Below, piece after piece: positions 21,064 through 31,110 of a stretch of DNA of 64,000 nt (the first letter of the stretch is position 1; each line of letters opens with the position of its first letter). Location of the stretch: positions 1,013,303 to 1,077,302 of the forward strand of contig NZ_LT965953.1 in NCBI RefSeq assembly GCF_900240995.1, given 5' to 3'. The position numbers and the translations under genes are program-made. The notes beneath the pieces were generated by a model. It did not search any database and was not told where the DNA came from. It saw only the letters and a program-made list of their open reading frames with translations. This DNA is from Bacillus sp. Marseille-P3661. GTDB lineage: Bacteria > Bacillota > Bacilli > Bacillales > Bacillaceae_J.

Positions 21064-21156
21064 GGAGGAATACCCAAGTCCGGCTGAAGGGATCGGTCTT
21101 GAAAACCGACAGGCGGGTTAAACCGCGCGGGGGTTCGAATCCCTCTTCCTCCGCCA
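21064..21156 (+). tRNA. tRNA-Ser (UGA)
   Basis: 93 nt with the long variable arm of Ser tRNAs, acceptor GGAGGAA/TTCCTCC, anticodon TGA, discriminator G and encoded CCA. Confidence 0.97.
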
Positions 21157-21244
21157 TATCTACTAAGACATAGCTTTAATACATAACCTAACATCATTTA
21201 GTTCATGTAAAATAGCTATTCATCGATTAACTTAATAATATTTT

Positions 21245-21321
<77 letters not shown>

Positions 21322-21342
21322 ATTACATTTTAATTTATTTAC

Positions 21343-21415
<73 letters not shown>

Positions 21416-21424
21416 TACGAAAAG

Positions 21425-21453
21425 GTATCCTATATTATATAGGGTGCTTTTTT
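21425..21453 (+). terminator. Terminator of the tRNA operon
   Basis: A stem with two G-T wobbles (21425-21433 region with 21439-21447) ends in six T. Confidence 0.75.
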
Positions 21454-21675
21454 GTTTTATAAGGGATTTTGGCTAAAGTTCTAGTCAGTGTATAAAAAAA
21501 CATGAATATAATAGTTGAAACTGGATAAAATATTATGGTTGAAATTTGAGCCTTAAAATTGAAAAAGATTGGTATAAGTGTTAATGTATAGGTAAAGGAA
21601 CTTTCTATACATATATGTTTACTATGTTCTATTGAAGTTCCAATAACTTACATATCATTTGAGGAGGATTTTAAA

Positions 21676-22284
21676 ATGGCTTATGAATTACCACAATTAC
21701 CTTATGCTTATGATGCTTTAGAACCACACATTGATGCTAGAACAATGGAGATTCATCATTCTAAGCACCATAATACTTACGTAACAAATGTAAATGCTGC
21801 GCTTGAAGGAAATGACGAACTTCTTAGCAAATCAGTTGAAGAATTAGTAGCTAATTTAGATGCTGTTCCTGAAGCAAAACGTACAGCTGTACGTAATAAT
21901 GGTGGCGGTCACGCTAACCATAGTTTGTTCTGGACTATCATGAGTCCAAATGGTGGCGGTGAGCCAACAGGTGATTTAGCTACTGCAATTAACCAAAAGT
22001 TTGGTAGCTTCGAAAGTTTTAAAGAAGAATTTGCTAAAGCTGCTGCAACGCGCTTTGGTTCAGGTTGGGCTTGGTTAGTAGTGAACAATGGTGAACTAGA
22101 AGTAACTAGTACTCCAAACCAAGATTCACCTTTAATGGAAGGTAAAACGCCTATCTTAGGTCTTGATGTTTGGGAACATGCATACTACTTAAATTACCAA
22201 AATCGTCGCCCAGACTATGTATCTGCGTTTTGGAATGTTGTTGATTGGAATGCAGTTACAGATCGTTATAATTTAGCGAAATAA
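21676..22284 (+). CDS. sodA: Superoxide dismutase (Mn/Fe family, SodA)
   Basis: 202 residues. The metal ligands are visible as His27 in [13 protein letters not shown], a His in [10 protein letters not shown], and Asp/His in [23 protein letters not shown] matches the Mn-type active-site region. It dismutates superoxide in the cytosol. A strong GAGGAGG SD precedes the ATG. It has its own terminator, so it is monocistronic. sodA followed by yqgE and pst matches B. subtilis, apart from an inserted chemoreceptor and a missing pbpA. Confidence 0.97.
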   Translation: MAYELPQLPYAYDALEPHIDARTMEIHHSKHHNTYVTNVNAALEGNDELLSKSVEELVANLDAVPEAKRTAVRNNGGGHANHSLFWTIMSPNGGGEPTGDLATAINQKFGSFESFKEEFAKAAATRFGSGWAWLVVNNGELEVTSTPNQDSPLMEGKTPILGLDVWEHAYYLNYQNRRPDYVSAFWNVVDWNAVTDRYNLAK

Positions 22285-22291
22285 TTTCCTT

Positions 22292-22325
22292 AAAGGGTAC
22301 TTCCGTAGTGGGGTACCTTTTTTTG
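22292..22325 (+). terminator. Terminator after sodA
   Basis: A 9-bp stem (22292-22300 with 22313-22321, one G-T pair) followed by T residues. Confidence 0.82.
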
Positions 22326-22445
22326 TACTGTTAAATCTAGTTACTTTTTAAAACATTAACAATGTATTTACATTGAGTTAATAATTGGGTGCTATAATTC
22401 CTCCGATGGGTAAAAATACCGACTTTTGTTTTGGAGGATATAATA

Positions 22446-24197
22446 GTGTCTCGTTTGAAATCTTATTTTGTTAAAAAAAATATAAATCCGTCATCAGTAT
22501 TAAGTAACAGTGCAAAAAGGAGAAATAAACCGTTAAGGCTTGGATTAAGTTTACAAAATCGATTACTATTTCTATTTATTCTTTTATTTACGATTTCTAT
22601 CAATGCTGTAGGTATTACCTCTTATATAAAAGCTAAAAATACAACCGTAGCTACAATAGAAGATCGTTTAGAACGTGAGACTGAAATAATTGGTTATATT
22701 GCAAGTAATTTGAAATTTGTTTACATAAGTGATGATAAGTATTTTATGCAACAGCTAAACATGAGTGTGCGGAATCAACAACAACAGTTAAAAGCTGACG
22801 GGATTGAATCGTTTCTATTTTACATTAAGAATGAAACGGTTTATCCGTTTCAGGTTAGTGCTGAATCAAAGATTATCATACCAGGTAGCCTAATTCACAA
22901 AATTACAAATACTGAGGAAAATGTATTTCATGAAAGAATTGATGGAGAAGATTATACAATATCAATTAAACAAATGGATGAAATAAATGGGACTTATTTA
23001 TTACTGGTACCAACCAACTCATATTTAGGATCTGTAACTCAAATGATGAACTTTATGTTTGGCATCACTATTTCAACTCTAATTGTTGCAATTATATTAG
23101 TTATATCTTTTGTAAGAAGTTTTACTAGACCACTAATTAAACTACAAGAAATTATGAGGGAAGTGCGCAACGGTAATTTAAATCAAGAAGTTTCAATACA
23201 AACTACAATACCAGAACTTCAATCTTTGAATAAGAGTTTTAATATGATGATCAATCAAATGAAATCCTTAATATATGAAATTGATTCAACTACGTCAGAA
23301 CTTGAAAATTCTGGAAGTGTTTTAAGCTCTAGATCACGAGATGCTCTTAATTATAGTAGACAATTAGTTGGGGAAATTGATGTAGTTAAACTTGGCGCGG
23401 AACAAACTGCAGTTAGCTCAGAAAATAATGTCGAGAGTTTTAATACAATGAAACAAAAGATTGAGTTATTGCAGGCAAACATGCAAACGGTCTTATTAAG
23501 TTCAGAAGATATGAATGGTTCTGCAATTAATGGTGAAAAAAGTATTGTTGAATTGATACAAACAATTCAAAGCTTTGAAAAGGAATTTGAACATATGACA
23601 CAAACCATTCAACAAGTAAAAAGTCATTCGACATTAATTTCTAAGTTAGTTGGTTTAATCGAAGACGTCGCAGAACAAACGAAATTACTAGCGCTAAATG
23701 CAACTATTGAAGCAGCACGAGCAGGAGAAGCGGGGAAGGGGTTTGCTGTCGTTGCAAATGAAGTTCGTAAATTGGCTGAACAATCAACAAAAGCTACAGA
23801 GAAAATTACGCAATCGATTTCGAATATGGAAGTTATAACTAAGAGTGCAAATAGCGAGTTTGACCAAATGTTAGTTAAAATACAAACAACTATAAAAACA
23901 GCCGGTAAATCAAGGGTTTCATTTGATGATCTCATGATTGAAATTATTACAGTAATCGAAAAAATTAAGGCTATGCAATCTGAGCTTAGCGGGTTACAAC
24001 AAGTATTACCAGAATTAGAGTTTACAACCGTGGGTTATGCTTCTGTTTCGCAGGAAACGTTAGCAAGTACTATTGAAATGTTATCAACTAGTAGTGAGCA
24101 AATAAAACAAATAGAAGATACACATCAAACCGGTCTACATCTTAAAGAACTATCCGATTATTTGTCAACACTAACGAAAAAGTTTAATGTGAACTAA
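22446..24197 (+). CDS. Methyl-accepting chemotaxis protein
   Basis: 583 residues from GTG 22446, 7 nt after GGAGGA; a TTG at 22431 overlaps the SD and is unlikely. Order of parts: basic cytoplasmic head, membrane helix (about residues 37-55), an extracellular single-Cache-like sensor of ~135 residues, a second helix (about 195-220), HAMP, and the long coiled-coil signalling domain. The hairpin tip reads [24 protein letters not shown], shown here in part as [13 protein letters not shown], which binds CheA/CheW. The ligand is unknown. It has no counterpart here in B. subtilis. Confidence 0.95.
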   Translation: MSRLKSYFVKKNINPSSVLSNSAKRRNKPLRLGLSLQNRLLFLFILLFTISINAVGITSYIKAKNTTVATIEDRLERETEIIGYIASNLKFVYISDDKYFMQQLNMSVRNQQQQLKADGIESFLFYIKNETVYPFQVSAESKIIIPGSLIHKITNTEENVFHERIDGEDYTISIKQMDEINGTYLLLVPTNSYLGSVTQMMNFMFGITISTLIVAIILVISFVRSFTRPLIKLQEIMREVRNGNLNQEVSIQTTIPELQSLNKSFNMMINQMKSLIYEIDSTTSELENSGSVLSSRSRDALNYSRQLVGEIDVVKLGAEQTAVSSENNVESFNTMKQKIELLQANMQTVLLSSEDMNGSAINGEKSIVELIQTIQSFEKEFEHMTQTIQQVKSHSTLISKLVGLIEDVAEQTKLLALNATIEAARAGEAGKGFAVVANEVRKLAEQSTKATEKITQSISNMEVITKSANSEFDQMLVKIQTTIKTAGKSRVSFDDLMIEIITVIEKIKAMQSELSGLQQVLPELEFTTVGYASVSQETLASTIEMLSTSSEQIKQIEDTHQTGLHLKELSDYLSTLTKKFNVN

Positions 24198-24334
24198 GTA
24201 GTAAAAGGAGCATGTTGATACAAATGGGTGTTTTACCTTTGTATAATATGGTCCTTTTATTCATCTTTATTTCCTGTTTAATTGAATAGCTCTACTTTTT
24301 ATAGGAACAATATGTTTATAAAGGGGAGTCGGCT

Positions 24335-25633
24335 ATGATTCAAATATTAGAAAAAGTAACAGGAAATAAAAATATAAATAAAGCAACTATTTTATTGCTT
24401 TTTATTGGAGGATTATATGCTTTAAGCATTGCTCTATCCAATACATTTGTAAACGTCTATTTATGGAAACAGTCAGGTAAATTTGTTGATCTTGCTTTAT
24501 ATAATTTGGCTGTTGTTATTATGCAGCCCATTACATTTATTTTAGCAGGAAGATGGGCGAAAAAAGTGGACCGAGTAATAGTCTTACGATTAGGTGTTGC
24601 TTTTTTATCATTCTTTTATCTGATGGTTTTGTTTATAGGCGAGAATGCCTCAAGCTTTTTATTACTTCTTGGGGGATTGCTTGGAATAGGCTATGGGTTT
24701 TATTGGCTTGCTTTCAATGTGTTGACTTTCGAGATTACTGAACCTGAAACACGAGATTTTTTTAATGGATTCCTAGGTTTATTAACATCCTTTGCCGGTA
24801 TGATTGGACCCATATGTGCGGGTTATATCATTTCTAGTTTAAGGGCGTTTACAGGATATACTGTTATTTTTAGTGTATCATTAGGTTTATTTTTAGGTGC
24901 TGTTTTACTTAGCTTTATGCTAAAGAGAAGGCCTGCCGATGGGAACTTTGAATTTAAACGAATATTATCCGAGCGGCATAATAATCATGATTGGAAGAAT
25001 ATATTGCATGCTCATTTTTTTCAAGGACTAAGAGAGGGATCTTTTATTTTTGTCATTTCGGTTTGGGTTTTTGTTACTACCAATAGTGAATTAGCTTTAG
25101 GTACGTTTGGATTAGTCAATTCAGCAGTTGCATTTTTGTTCTACTTTTTGGCGACAAGGTTTATAAAACCACGATATCGAAAAAAGTCTATATTACTTGG
25201 TGGGCTAATGCTTTATGGTTCAATTTTTTTAATCATTTTTGATTTAACTTTTCCTAGGCTTATTATTTACGCGGTATGTATTGCGATTGCGTATCCTATC
25301 CTCCTTGTACCTTATATTTCATTGACATATGATGTTATTGGAAGGGCTTGGAAGGCAGCGGAAATGAGAATTGAGTATATTGTAGTACGAGAAGTTTATT
25401 TGAACGCAGGTCGAACAACATCTATTCTCTTATTTTTAGGCTTTGTTAAAGTTCTAAATGAAGACCGAGGGATCCCAATACTTCTCTCCATAATCGGAGT
25501 CGGCCATTTAATGATTTACTTTTTTATTAGAAATATTGAAATAAAAGAAAGTGGAAGAGATACAGTAGAAAATCGCAAAGCGATTTTACCTGGAAGAGGT
25601 CTTATGGATGACGAAAATGAATCGACTGTTTAA
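24335..25633 (+). CDS. yqgE: MFS transporter, YqgE-like
   Basis: 432 residues with about 12 hydrophobic helices and a charged C-terminal tail. The loop AGRWAKKVDR between helices 2 and 3 is the MFS motif-A position, and GYGFYWLAFNVLTFE is a notable helix-4/5 segment. It sits between sodA and pst as B. subtilis yqgE does. Substrate unknown. GGGGAG precedes the ATG. A perfect 18-bp terminator follows. Confidence 0.88.
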   Translation: MIQILEKVTGNKNINKATILLLFIGGLYALSIALSNTFVNVYLWKQSGKFVDLALYNLAVVIMQPITFILAGRWAKKVDRVIVLRLGVAFLSFFYLMVLFIGENASSFLLLLGGLLGIGYGFYWLAFNVLTFEITEPETRDFFNGFLGLLTSFAGMIGPICAGYIISSLRAFTGYTVIFSVSLGLFLGAVLLSFMLKRRPADGNFEFKRILSERHNNHDWKNILHAHFFQGLREGSFIFVISVWVFVTTNSELALGTFGLVNSAVAFLFYFLATRFIKPRYRKKSILLGGLMLYGSIFLIIFDLTFPRLIIYAVCIAIAYPILLVPYISLTYDVIGRAWKAAEMRIEYIVVREVYLNAGRTTSILLFLGFVKVLNEDRGIPILLSIIGVGHLMIYFFIRNIEIKESGRDTVENRKAILPGRGLMDDENESTV

Positions 25634-25638
25634 GCAGT

Positions 25639-25686
25639 AATAAGTGTGAAAAAAGGAACCCTTTTTTCACACTTATTTTTTTTTTA
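25639..25686 (+). terminator. Terminator after yqgE
   Basis: A perfect 18-bp stem (25639-25656 with 25660-25677), a 3-nt loop, then ten or more T. Confidence 0.93.
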
Positions 25687-25700
25687 TGTTGGCTTACTTA

Positions 25701-25754
25701 TTTACAAAGTCTTTACATTTTATTCAAACGGTATTAACAGATACCCTCTATTAT
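25701..25754 (+). promoter_or_regulatory. PhoP-box array and promoter of the pst operon
   Basis: Four hexamers of the TT(C/A/T)ACA class occur every 11 bp: TTTACA at 25701, TTTACA at 25712, TTCAAA at 25723 and TTAACA at 25734. A -10 box TATTAT follows at 25749-25754. Phased direct repeats with 5-nt spacers upstream of a -10 box are the PhoP binding arrangement of Bacillus phosphate-starvation promoters. Confidence 0.85.
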
Positions 25755-25872
25755 GGAATTAAGAGCAAGACAAACCATTTGATTTAGGAGGAATGTGTTT
25801 GAGTATCAATTAGTAGGAAAAAGGAATTTAAATAACAATTTTTGGACCATTCAAATCTAGGGGGAAGTAAAA

Positions 25873-26895
25873 ATGAAAAAATTGAAAAACCTGATGTATA
25901 TGTTAGTAATGGCAGCATTACTAATGATCGCAACAGCTTGTGGTGGGGACGCAGCTAGCGAAACACCTACAGAGGAAAATCAAACGGAAGAAACTCAAGA
26001 ACAACAAACTGAGGAAACAGCAGAGCTTGAAGGAGAGGTAATTGTGGATGGTTCGGGTACTGTATATCCATTAATGGCTCGTATTGCTGAAGAATATATG
26101 ACAACTGAGCAAGAAAATGTAAGTGTTCAAGTAGGCCGGGCTGGTTCATCAGCAGGATTTAAGAAATTTATTCCAGGTGAAACAGATTTCTCAGATGCAT
26201 CAAGAAAAATAAAAGATGAAGAAATTGCACAGCTTGAAGAGCAAGACTTAAAGTTTGGTGAAGATGTTCTTGAATTTAAAGTTGCATTAGATGGATTAAC
26301 AATCGTTATTAACAAGGACAACACTTGGGCTACAGAAATGACTCAAGAGGAAATCGTAAATATGTTTATTTCTGGAAAGTACAAAGAAGATGACAAAGTT
26401 TTATGGTCTGATATTCGACCAGAATGGCCTGCCGAAGAAATCAAATTTAATGGTCCTAACGAAAACCACGGCACATATGAATTTTTCTATGAAACAATTC
26501 TAGATGAGCAAGATTTAGTATCAACAGTAAACCTACAACAAGAATATTCAACTTTAGTGGACTTAGTTTCAAAAGACAAGAACGCCATTGCCTTCTTTGG
26601 TTATGGTTATTATGCGAGCAATACAGATAAGCTACAAGCTGTAAAGATTGATTTTGGAAACGGACCTGTTGAACCGAGTTTAGATACAATTAGTGAAGAC
26701 GGACCATATGCACCGTTTACTCGCCCAGTATTCACATACCTAAATGCTAAATATGCTTCGGAGAAACCACAAGTACTAGATTTTGCGAAGTATGTTGTAA
26801 CAATGGCGGATGATTTTTCGGGTGAGACTGGATTTGCTCCACTTCCTGAAGAAACATTAAATGGTTATTTAGAGCAATTAAATACAATTCAATAA
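25873..26895 (+). CDS. pstS: Phosphate ABC transporter substrate-binding lipoprotein PstS
   Basis: 340 residues. The N-terminus is a lipoprotein signal ending ATACGGD, with the lipidated Cys near residue 23. An acidic Glu/Thr/Gln-rich linker precedes the binding domain. Phosphate-binding segments are VDGSGTVYP, GRAGSSAGFKKF and the N-E-N-H-G-T loop. It captures phosphate outside the cell for PstCAB. The PhoP-type array lies 120 nt upstream. A long hairpin separates it from pstC. Confidence 0.97.
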   Translation: MKKLKNLMYMLVMAALLMIATACGGDAASETPTEENQTEETQEQQTEETAELEGEVIVDGSGTVYPLMARIAEEYMTTEQENVSVQVGRAGSSAGFKKFIPGETDFSDASRKIKDEEIAQLEEQDLKFGEDVLEFKVALDGLTIVINKDNTWATEMTQEEIVNMFISGKYKEDDKVLWSDIRPEWPAEEIKFNGPNENHGTYEFFYETILDEQDLVSTVNLQQEYSTLVDLVSKDKNAIAFFGYGYYASNTDKLQAVKIDFGNGPVEPSLDTISEDGPYAPFTRPVFTYLNAKYASEKPQVLDFAKYVVTMADDFSGETGFAPLPEETLNGYLEQLNTIQ

Positions 26896-26922
26896 GAAAT
26901 ACAAGTAATACATTTGACAGTT

Positions 26923-26965
26923 TAATGCAAAAGATGAGAGGAGAGATTCTCATCTTCTTGCATTA
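26923..26965 (+). promoter_or_regulatory. Intercistronic hairpin between pstS and pstC
   Basis: A 17-bp stem with one bulged C (26923-26939 with 26948-26965) and an 8-nt loop, without a T run. It is better read as an mRNA-stabilising or processing structure that lets pstS accumulate over pstCAB than as a full terminator. Confidence 0.65.
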
Positions 26966-27024
26966 GAAATAGATAAATAAAAATGTCAATGATTGAGAAT
27001 GTAAGGTAGAGAGGGAGAGTTTTC

Positions 27025-27954
27025 ATGGCAAGAGCTGTAAGTGTTAGAGAACTTATAGAAAACCGTAAAAACGCTACAAAAAAGCGTATTGTTGAAAAGT
27101 CAATACCAATCTTTCTGTTTTCTTTAGCGTCTATTTCTGTTTTAACCACGATTGGTATTTTATTTACTTTAATTTTTGAAACTGTTTTGTTTTTCAAGGA
27201 AGTACCCTTTATTGAATTCTTCACAAGTACAGAATTAAATCCACTAGGAGCAAACCCCTCCTTTGGTATTCTCCCTTTAATTAATGGGACAATTATCACG
27301 ACTTTTATTGCAATGATTGTAGCTATTCCAATAGGATTGACAATCGCAATCTTTCTAAGTGAATATGCATCAGATAAAGTCCGAAGAAGGCTCAAACCAT
27401 TAATTGAAGTCTTGGCAGGAATACCAACGATTGTATATGGCTTTTTTGCTTATACATTTATTACCCCCATCTTAAGAGAAGTGATTCCAGGATTAGAACC
27501 AGTTAATGCATTAAGTCCGGGAATTGTAATGGGTTTCATGATTATTCCTCTTGTGGCCTCACTATCAGAGGACGCTATGAGTTCGGTTCCGAATGCAATG
27601 AGAGAAGGAGCGCTCGCCTTAGGAGCGACTAAATTTGAGGTAACAATGAAAGTCGTCATTCCTGCAGCAATTTCGGGAATTGTTGCATCCTTTGTATTAG
27701 CCATTTCACGAGCAATAGGTGAAACGATGATTGTCACGATTGCAAGTGGTAGTTCAAAGGACTTTACATTTGATATTACACAGCCTATGCAAACAATGAC
27801 GGCATATATCGTCGAGTTTACAAGTGGAGATGCTGGTAGTGGAACAGTAGGCTATTATAGTTTGTATGCTGTAGGGATGACACTATTTGTGTTTACTCTA
27901 TTAATGAATTTATTAGCTCAATATATCTCTCGTAAGTTTAGGGAGGCATATTAA
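27025..27954 (+). CDS. pstC: Phosphate ABC transporter permease PstC
   Basis: 309 residues with a basic cytoplasmic head and six membrane helices. The EAA loop for contact with the ATPase reads EGALALGATKFEVTMKVV, followed by PAAISGI. With PstA it forms the channel. The SD GAGGGAGAG precedes the ATG. The stop lies one base before the pstA start region. Confidence 0.96.
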   Translation: MARAVSVRELIENRKNATKKRIVEKSIPIFLFSLASISVLTTIGILFTLIFETVLFFKEVPFIEFFTSTELNPLGANPSFGILPLINGTIITTFIAMIVAIPIGLTIAIFLSEYASDKVRRRLKPLIEVLAGIPTIVYGFFAYTFITPILREVIPGLEPVNALSPGIVMGFMIIPLVASLSEDAMSSVPNAMREGALALGATKFEVTMKVVIPAAISGIVASFVLAISRAIGETMIVTIASGSSKDFTFDITQPMQTMTAYIVEFTSGDAGSGTVGYYSLYAVGMTLFVFTLLMNLLAQYISRKFREAY

Positions 27955-27955
27955 A

Positions 27956-28840
27956 ATGAAATATTTAGATGAAAGTAATGTTCAAAAAAGGATAAACAGT
28001 CGTTTATTAATTAATAAACTAGTTAAACAATTATTTTTCTTATCGACGCTTTTTGCATTAGTTATCCTAGGCGTGTTAATAGCACGAGTCATTATTCAAA
28101 GTATCGGATGGATTGACATGGACTTTTTAAGTAATAAACTGTCCATATTTCCAGAAAAAGCCGGCATTAAGGGTGTACTTGTTGGTACATTGTGGCTGAT
28201 GGCAGTTGTTACACCAGTATCGATGATACTAGGAGTAGGTACAGCCATTTATCTAGAAGAATACGCCAAAAAAGGGAAGGTCCAATCGTTTATTCAAACA
28301 AATATTACAAACTTAGCAGGCGTACCTTCCGTTATTTTTGGTTTATTAGGTTTAACTGTTTTTTCAAGGATGTTTGGTTTAGGAGCAAGTATTTTGGCTG
28401 GTGGTTTGACAATGTCACTTCTTGTTTTGCCGATAATTGTGGTAGCCAGTCAAGAAGCCATTCGAGCTGTTCCTCAATTTTTGAGAGAAGCATCCTATGG
28501 CATGGGTGCTACGAAGTGGCAAACAATTAAAAATGTAGTTCTGCCTGCAGCGCTGCCTAGCATATTAACAGGTGTTATTCTTGCATTATCGAGGGCAATT
28601 GGTGAAACAGCACCGCTTGTTGTATTAGGAATTCCAGCATTGATATTACCTGTTCCTGATTCTATTATGGATAACTTTTCTGTATTACCTATCCAAATAT
28701 ATTACTGGACGTTGGATTCTGTATTAACAGTTGAATATGCTAACCTGGCTGCAGCTACAATTGTGATATTGCTTTTAGTTTTATTTGTAATGAATTCGAT
28801 AGCGGTTTTAATTCGAAATAAATTTCAAAAAAGATATTAG
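27956..28840 (+). CDS. pstA: Phosphate ABC transporter permease PstA
   Basis: 294 residues, six membrane helices, and the EAA loop REASYGMGATKWQTIKNVV with LPAALPSIL. It pairs with PstC. The start codon is one base after the pstC stop, with GGGAGG inside the pstC end, so translation is coupled. Confidence 0.96.
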   Translation: MKYLDESNVQKRINSRLLINKLVKQLFFLSTLFALVILGVLIARVIIQSIGWIDMDFLSNKLSIFPEKAGIKGVLVGTLWLMAVVTPVSMILGVGTAIYLEEYAKKGKVQSFIQTNITNLAGVPSVIFGLLGLTVFSRMFGLGASILAGGLTMSLLVLPIIVVASQEAIRAVPQFLREASYGMGATKWQTIKNVVLPAALPSILTGVILALSRAIGETAPLVVLGIPALILPVPDSIMDNFSVLPIQIYYWTLDSVLTVEYANLAAATIVILLLVLFVMNSIAVLIRNKFQKRY

Positions 28841-28858
28841 TTTGAGGGGGAAGATTCA

Positions 28859-29773
28859 ATGCCAATTACAAAAGAAAGACCATCGATCTCAGTTGTAGAA
28901 CGACCGACTGAATCGAATGTAAACGTTGGGGGATCGAAAATGTCAACTCAAAATGAAAAGAGTACAATTTCTGTTCGTGTGAATGAATCAACGGCAAATA
29001 CTGTAACAAAGACTACCAAAAATATTGTATATGATACCAAGGATTTAAACCTATGGTATGGTGAAGATCATGCTCTTAAACAATTAAATCTTTCTATTTA
29101 TGAAAATGAAGTTACTGCAATTATTGGCCCTTCCGGTTGCGGGAAATCAACATATATTAAAACATTAAATCGCATGGTCGAAATGATTCCAATTGTTCGA
29201 ACATCTGGGGAAATACTTTATCGAGGTAAAAATATTTTTGACAAGGCATACCGGGTCGAAGAGCTTAGAACAAGAGTAGGAATGGTATTTCAAAAGCCAA
29301 ATCCATTTCCAAAATCTATTTATGATAATATTGCATACGGCCCAAGAATTCACGGGATTAAAAATAAAAATATATTAGATGAAATTGTTGAGAAAAGTTT
29401 ACGTGGTGCTGCGATATGGGATGAGGTAAAAGACCGCTTAAAAGAAAATGCGTATGGTTTATCAGGAGGTCAGCAACAACGTATCTGTATTGCCCGTTGC
29501 TTAGCAATTGAGCCAGAAGTAATATTAATGGATGAGCCGACTTCCGCGTTAGATCCAATATCAACATTAAAAGTTGAGGAATTGTGCCAAGAACTAAAAC
29601 AAAATTACAGCATTGTCATTGTTACACATAATATGCAACAAGCTGCCCGAATTTCTGATAAAACAGCATTCTTTTTAAACGGAGAAGTTATTGAATACGA
29701 TGACACGGATCGTTTGTTTTCTAACCCAAGAGATAAAAGAACAGAAGATTATATAACAGGTCGTTTTGGATAA
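28859..29773 (+). CDS. pstB: Phosphate ABC transporter ATPase PstB
   Basis: 304 residues. Walker [11 protein letters not shown]-loop VFQKPNPFP, signature LSGGQQQR, Walker [13 protein letters not shown] and the H-loop VTHNM are all present. The first ~55 residues, rich in Ser, Thr, Glu and Val, are an extension beyond the usual ~250-270-residue PstB. GAGGGGG supports the first ATG, while ATG 28940 would remove about half of it. It powers phosphate import. Confidence 0.97.
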   Translation: MPITKERPSISVVERPTESNVNVGGSKMSTQNEKSTISVRVNESTANTVTKTTKNIVYDTKDLNLWYGEDHALKQLNLSIYENEVTAIIGPSGCGKSTYIKTLNRMVEMIPIVRTSGEILYRGKNIFDKAYRVEELRTRVGMVFQKPNPFPKSIYDNIAYGPRIHGIKNKNILDEIVEKSLRGAAIWDEVKDRLKENAYGLSGGQQQRICIARCLAIEPEVILMDEPTSALDPISTLKVEELCQELKQNYSIVIVTHNMQQAARISDKTAFFLNGEVIEYDDTDRLFSNPRDKRTEDYITGRFG

Positions 29774-29815
29774 AAGGGGATAAACAGACTTATCAAGCAG
29801 AAGGGAAGATCGGTT

Positions 29816-30469
29816 GTGCGTGAAAAATATGAACAAGAATTGAAGAACTTAAACGAAAAAGTACTGGAGTTAGGAAAGTTAACTGATGCTTCTTTATCCA
29901 AAGCTGTGGCAGCCCTAGAAAAACAGGATCTGGATTTAGCTGTGCAGGTCATTGAGGGTGATGTTGAAATCAATCGACTTGAAGAGGATATTAATGATAT
30001 GGCAATATTGTTAATTGCGAAACAATCACCTGTAGCCGTTGATTTAAGAAGGATTATTGTGACTATTAAAATTTCCTCTGACCTTGAACGTGTAGCAGAT
30101 TTTGCAGTTAACATTGCCAAATCTGCCATTCGGATTGGAACGAATGAGTATGCTATTTCAAAGGAATCATTACATGAAATGATTCAACTTGTAAAAAAAA
30201 TGCTTTCACTGTCTTTAGAGGCCTTTATTAATGAGGATATTGCTTTAGCTAGAACAATTGCAAGTATGGATGATGAAGTTGATAAGTTATACAGTGAAAC
30301 AATCCAATATTTTCTGCAATTATTAGTTAGTAGTCCTGATCTGGTATTGCAAGTTTCTCAATTATCGTTTGTTGCTCGTTTTATTGAAAGAATAGGCGAT
30401 TATACCACCAATATTTCGGAAGAGATATTATATGTTGTAAAAGGGAAACGCTACGATTTAAACAATTAA
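29816..30469 (+). CDS. phoU: Phosphate-signalling protein PhoU
   Basis: 217 residues, all-helical, with the two PhoU repeats each containing an E/D-x-x-x-D type metal motif (DVEINRLEEDIND; MDDEVDKLYSETI). It links PstB to the PhoR sensor and limits phosphate uptake. The start is GTG 29816 after GAAGGGA. It ends the pst operon and is followed by a strong terminator. B. subtilis lacks a phoU in its pst operon and has two pstB genes instead; here there is one pstB plus phoU. Confidence 0.94.
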   Translation: MREKYEQELKNLNEKVLELGKLTDASLSKAVAALEKQDLDLAVQVIEGDVEINRLEEDINDMAILLIAKQSPVAVDLRRIIVTIKISSDLERVADFAVNIAKSAIRIGTNEYAISKESLHEMIQLVKKMLSLSLEAFINEDIALARTIASMDDEVDKLYSETIQYFLQLLVSSPDLVLQVSQLSFVARFIERIGDYTTNISEEILYVVKGKRYDLNN

Positions 30470-30508
30470 TCATCACAAGCTAGATGGTGTAAATGTAAAA
30501 TATGATAC

Positions 30509-30535
30509 AAAAAAGCCAACTATGTTGGCTTTTTT
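30509..30535. terminator. Bidirectional terminator between phoU and yqzC
   Basis: A perfect 12-bp stem (30509-30520 with 30524-30535) with A-rich and T-rich arms; its right arm reaches into the yqzC stop. Confidence 0.88.
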
Positions 30536-31088
30536 AATTATTTTTCGTTATTATTCGGCCTATTTGCTCGTAAGACATCTCACTATTTAGCTTATATGTA
30601 CCAATTTGAACGGAACGATTCCAATTTTGCTTTACTAGAAATTGTTCAAATTCTTTACTACTTTTCACTATACCTTCATTTTGAAGGAGTTCTGAAATCT
30701 GGATGCTATTCATTCCACTCTTAATTTCAAGTGTATATAATTTTTTTTCATTTTCCTGTTCTACTAAATCAGACTGTTGCGTTTCTTTTTTTGTAATTTC
30801 CTGCGTTTCAGAAGTAGGTTTGTAGTTGGTTGTACTATCAATATTAGGGGTGTCTGTTGATGTAGCTTGCTTTTTAATGTTGAGCAGCTCATCATATTGC
30901 TCTTTAGGGATCGAGACATGGCCTTTATCAGTTAAGTATTGTTTGACGTCAGCATCGGTTACCTTACGTTGTTCTACTATCAATTCTGATTCTGTTGGCT
31001 GAAAATAGTAGACCCCTGTAAAAATCGAAGTAGCGATAATCATTCCTGAAGCAAAGCTTCTAAGTGAATTATTTGCCATTCGGTTCAT
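30534..31088 (-). CDS. yqzC: YqzC, membrane-anchored MltG/YceG-like domain protein
   Basis: 184 residues: one membrane helix (about residues 12-28), a long polar Gln/Thr/Lys linker, and a C-terminal segment (YTLEIKSGMNSIQISELLQ ... QIGTYKLNSEMSYEQI) that reads like the LysM-like substrate-binding part of the MltG family. The catalytic MltG domain is absent. It is probably wall-associated. Pairing with yqzD downstream of pst matches B. subtilis. Confidence 0.75.
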   Translation of the reverse strand: MNRMANNSLRSFASGMIIATSIFTGVYYFQPTESELIVEQRKVTDADVKQYLTDKGHVSIPKEQYDELLNIKKQATSTDTPNIDSTTNYKPTSETQEITKKETQQSDLVEQENEKKLYTLEIKSGMNSIQISELLQNEGIVKSSKEFEQFLVKQNWNRSVQIGTYKLNSEMSYEQIGRIITKNN

Positions 31089-31110
31089 CCTCTTCTATAA
31101 TTTATTCCCA

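Noticed and set aside
22380-22430. SigD-type promoter for the chemoreceptor (CCGAT near 22403)
   Set aside because: The -10-like TCCGATGG has no TAAA-type -35 at the proper spacing.
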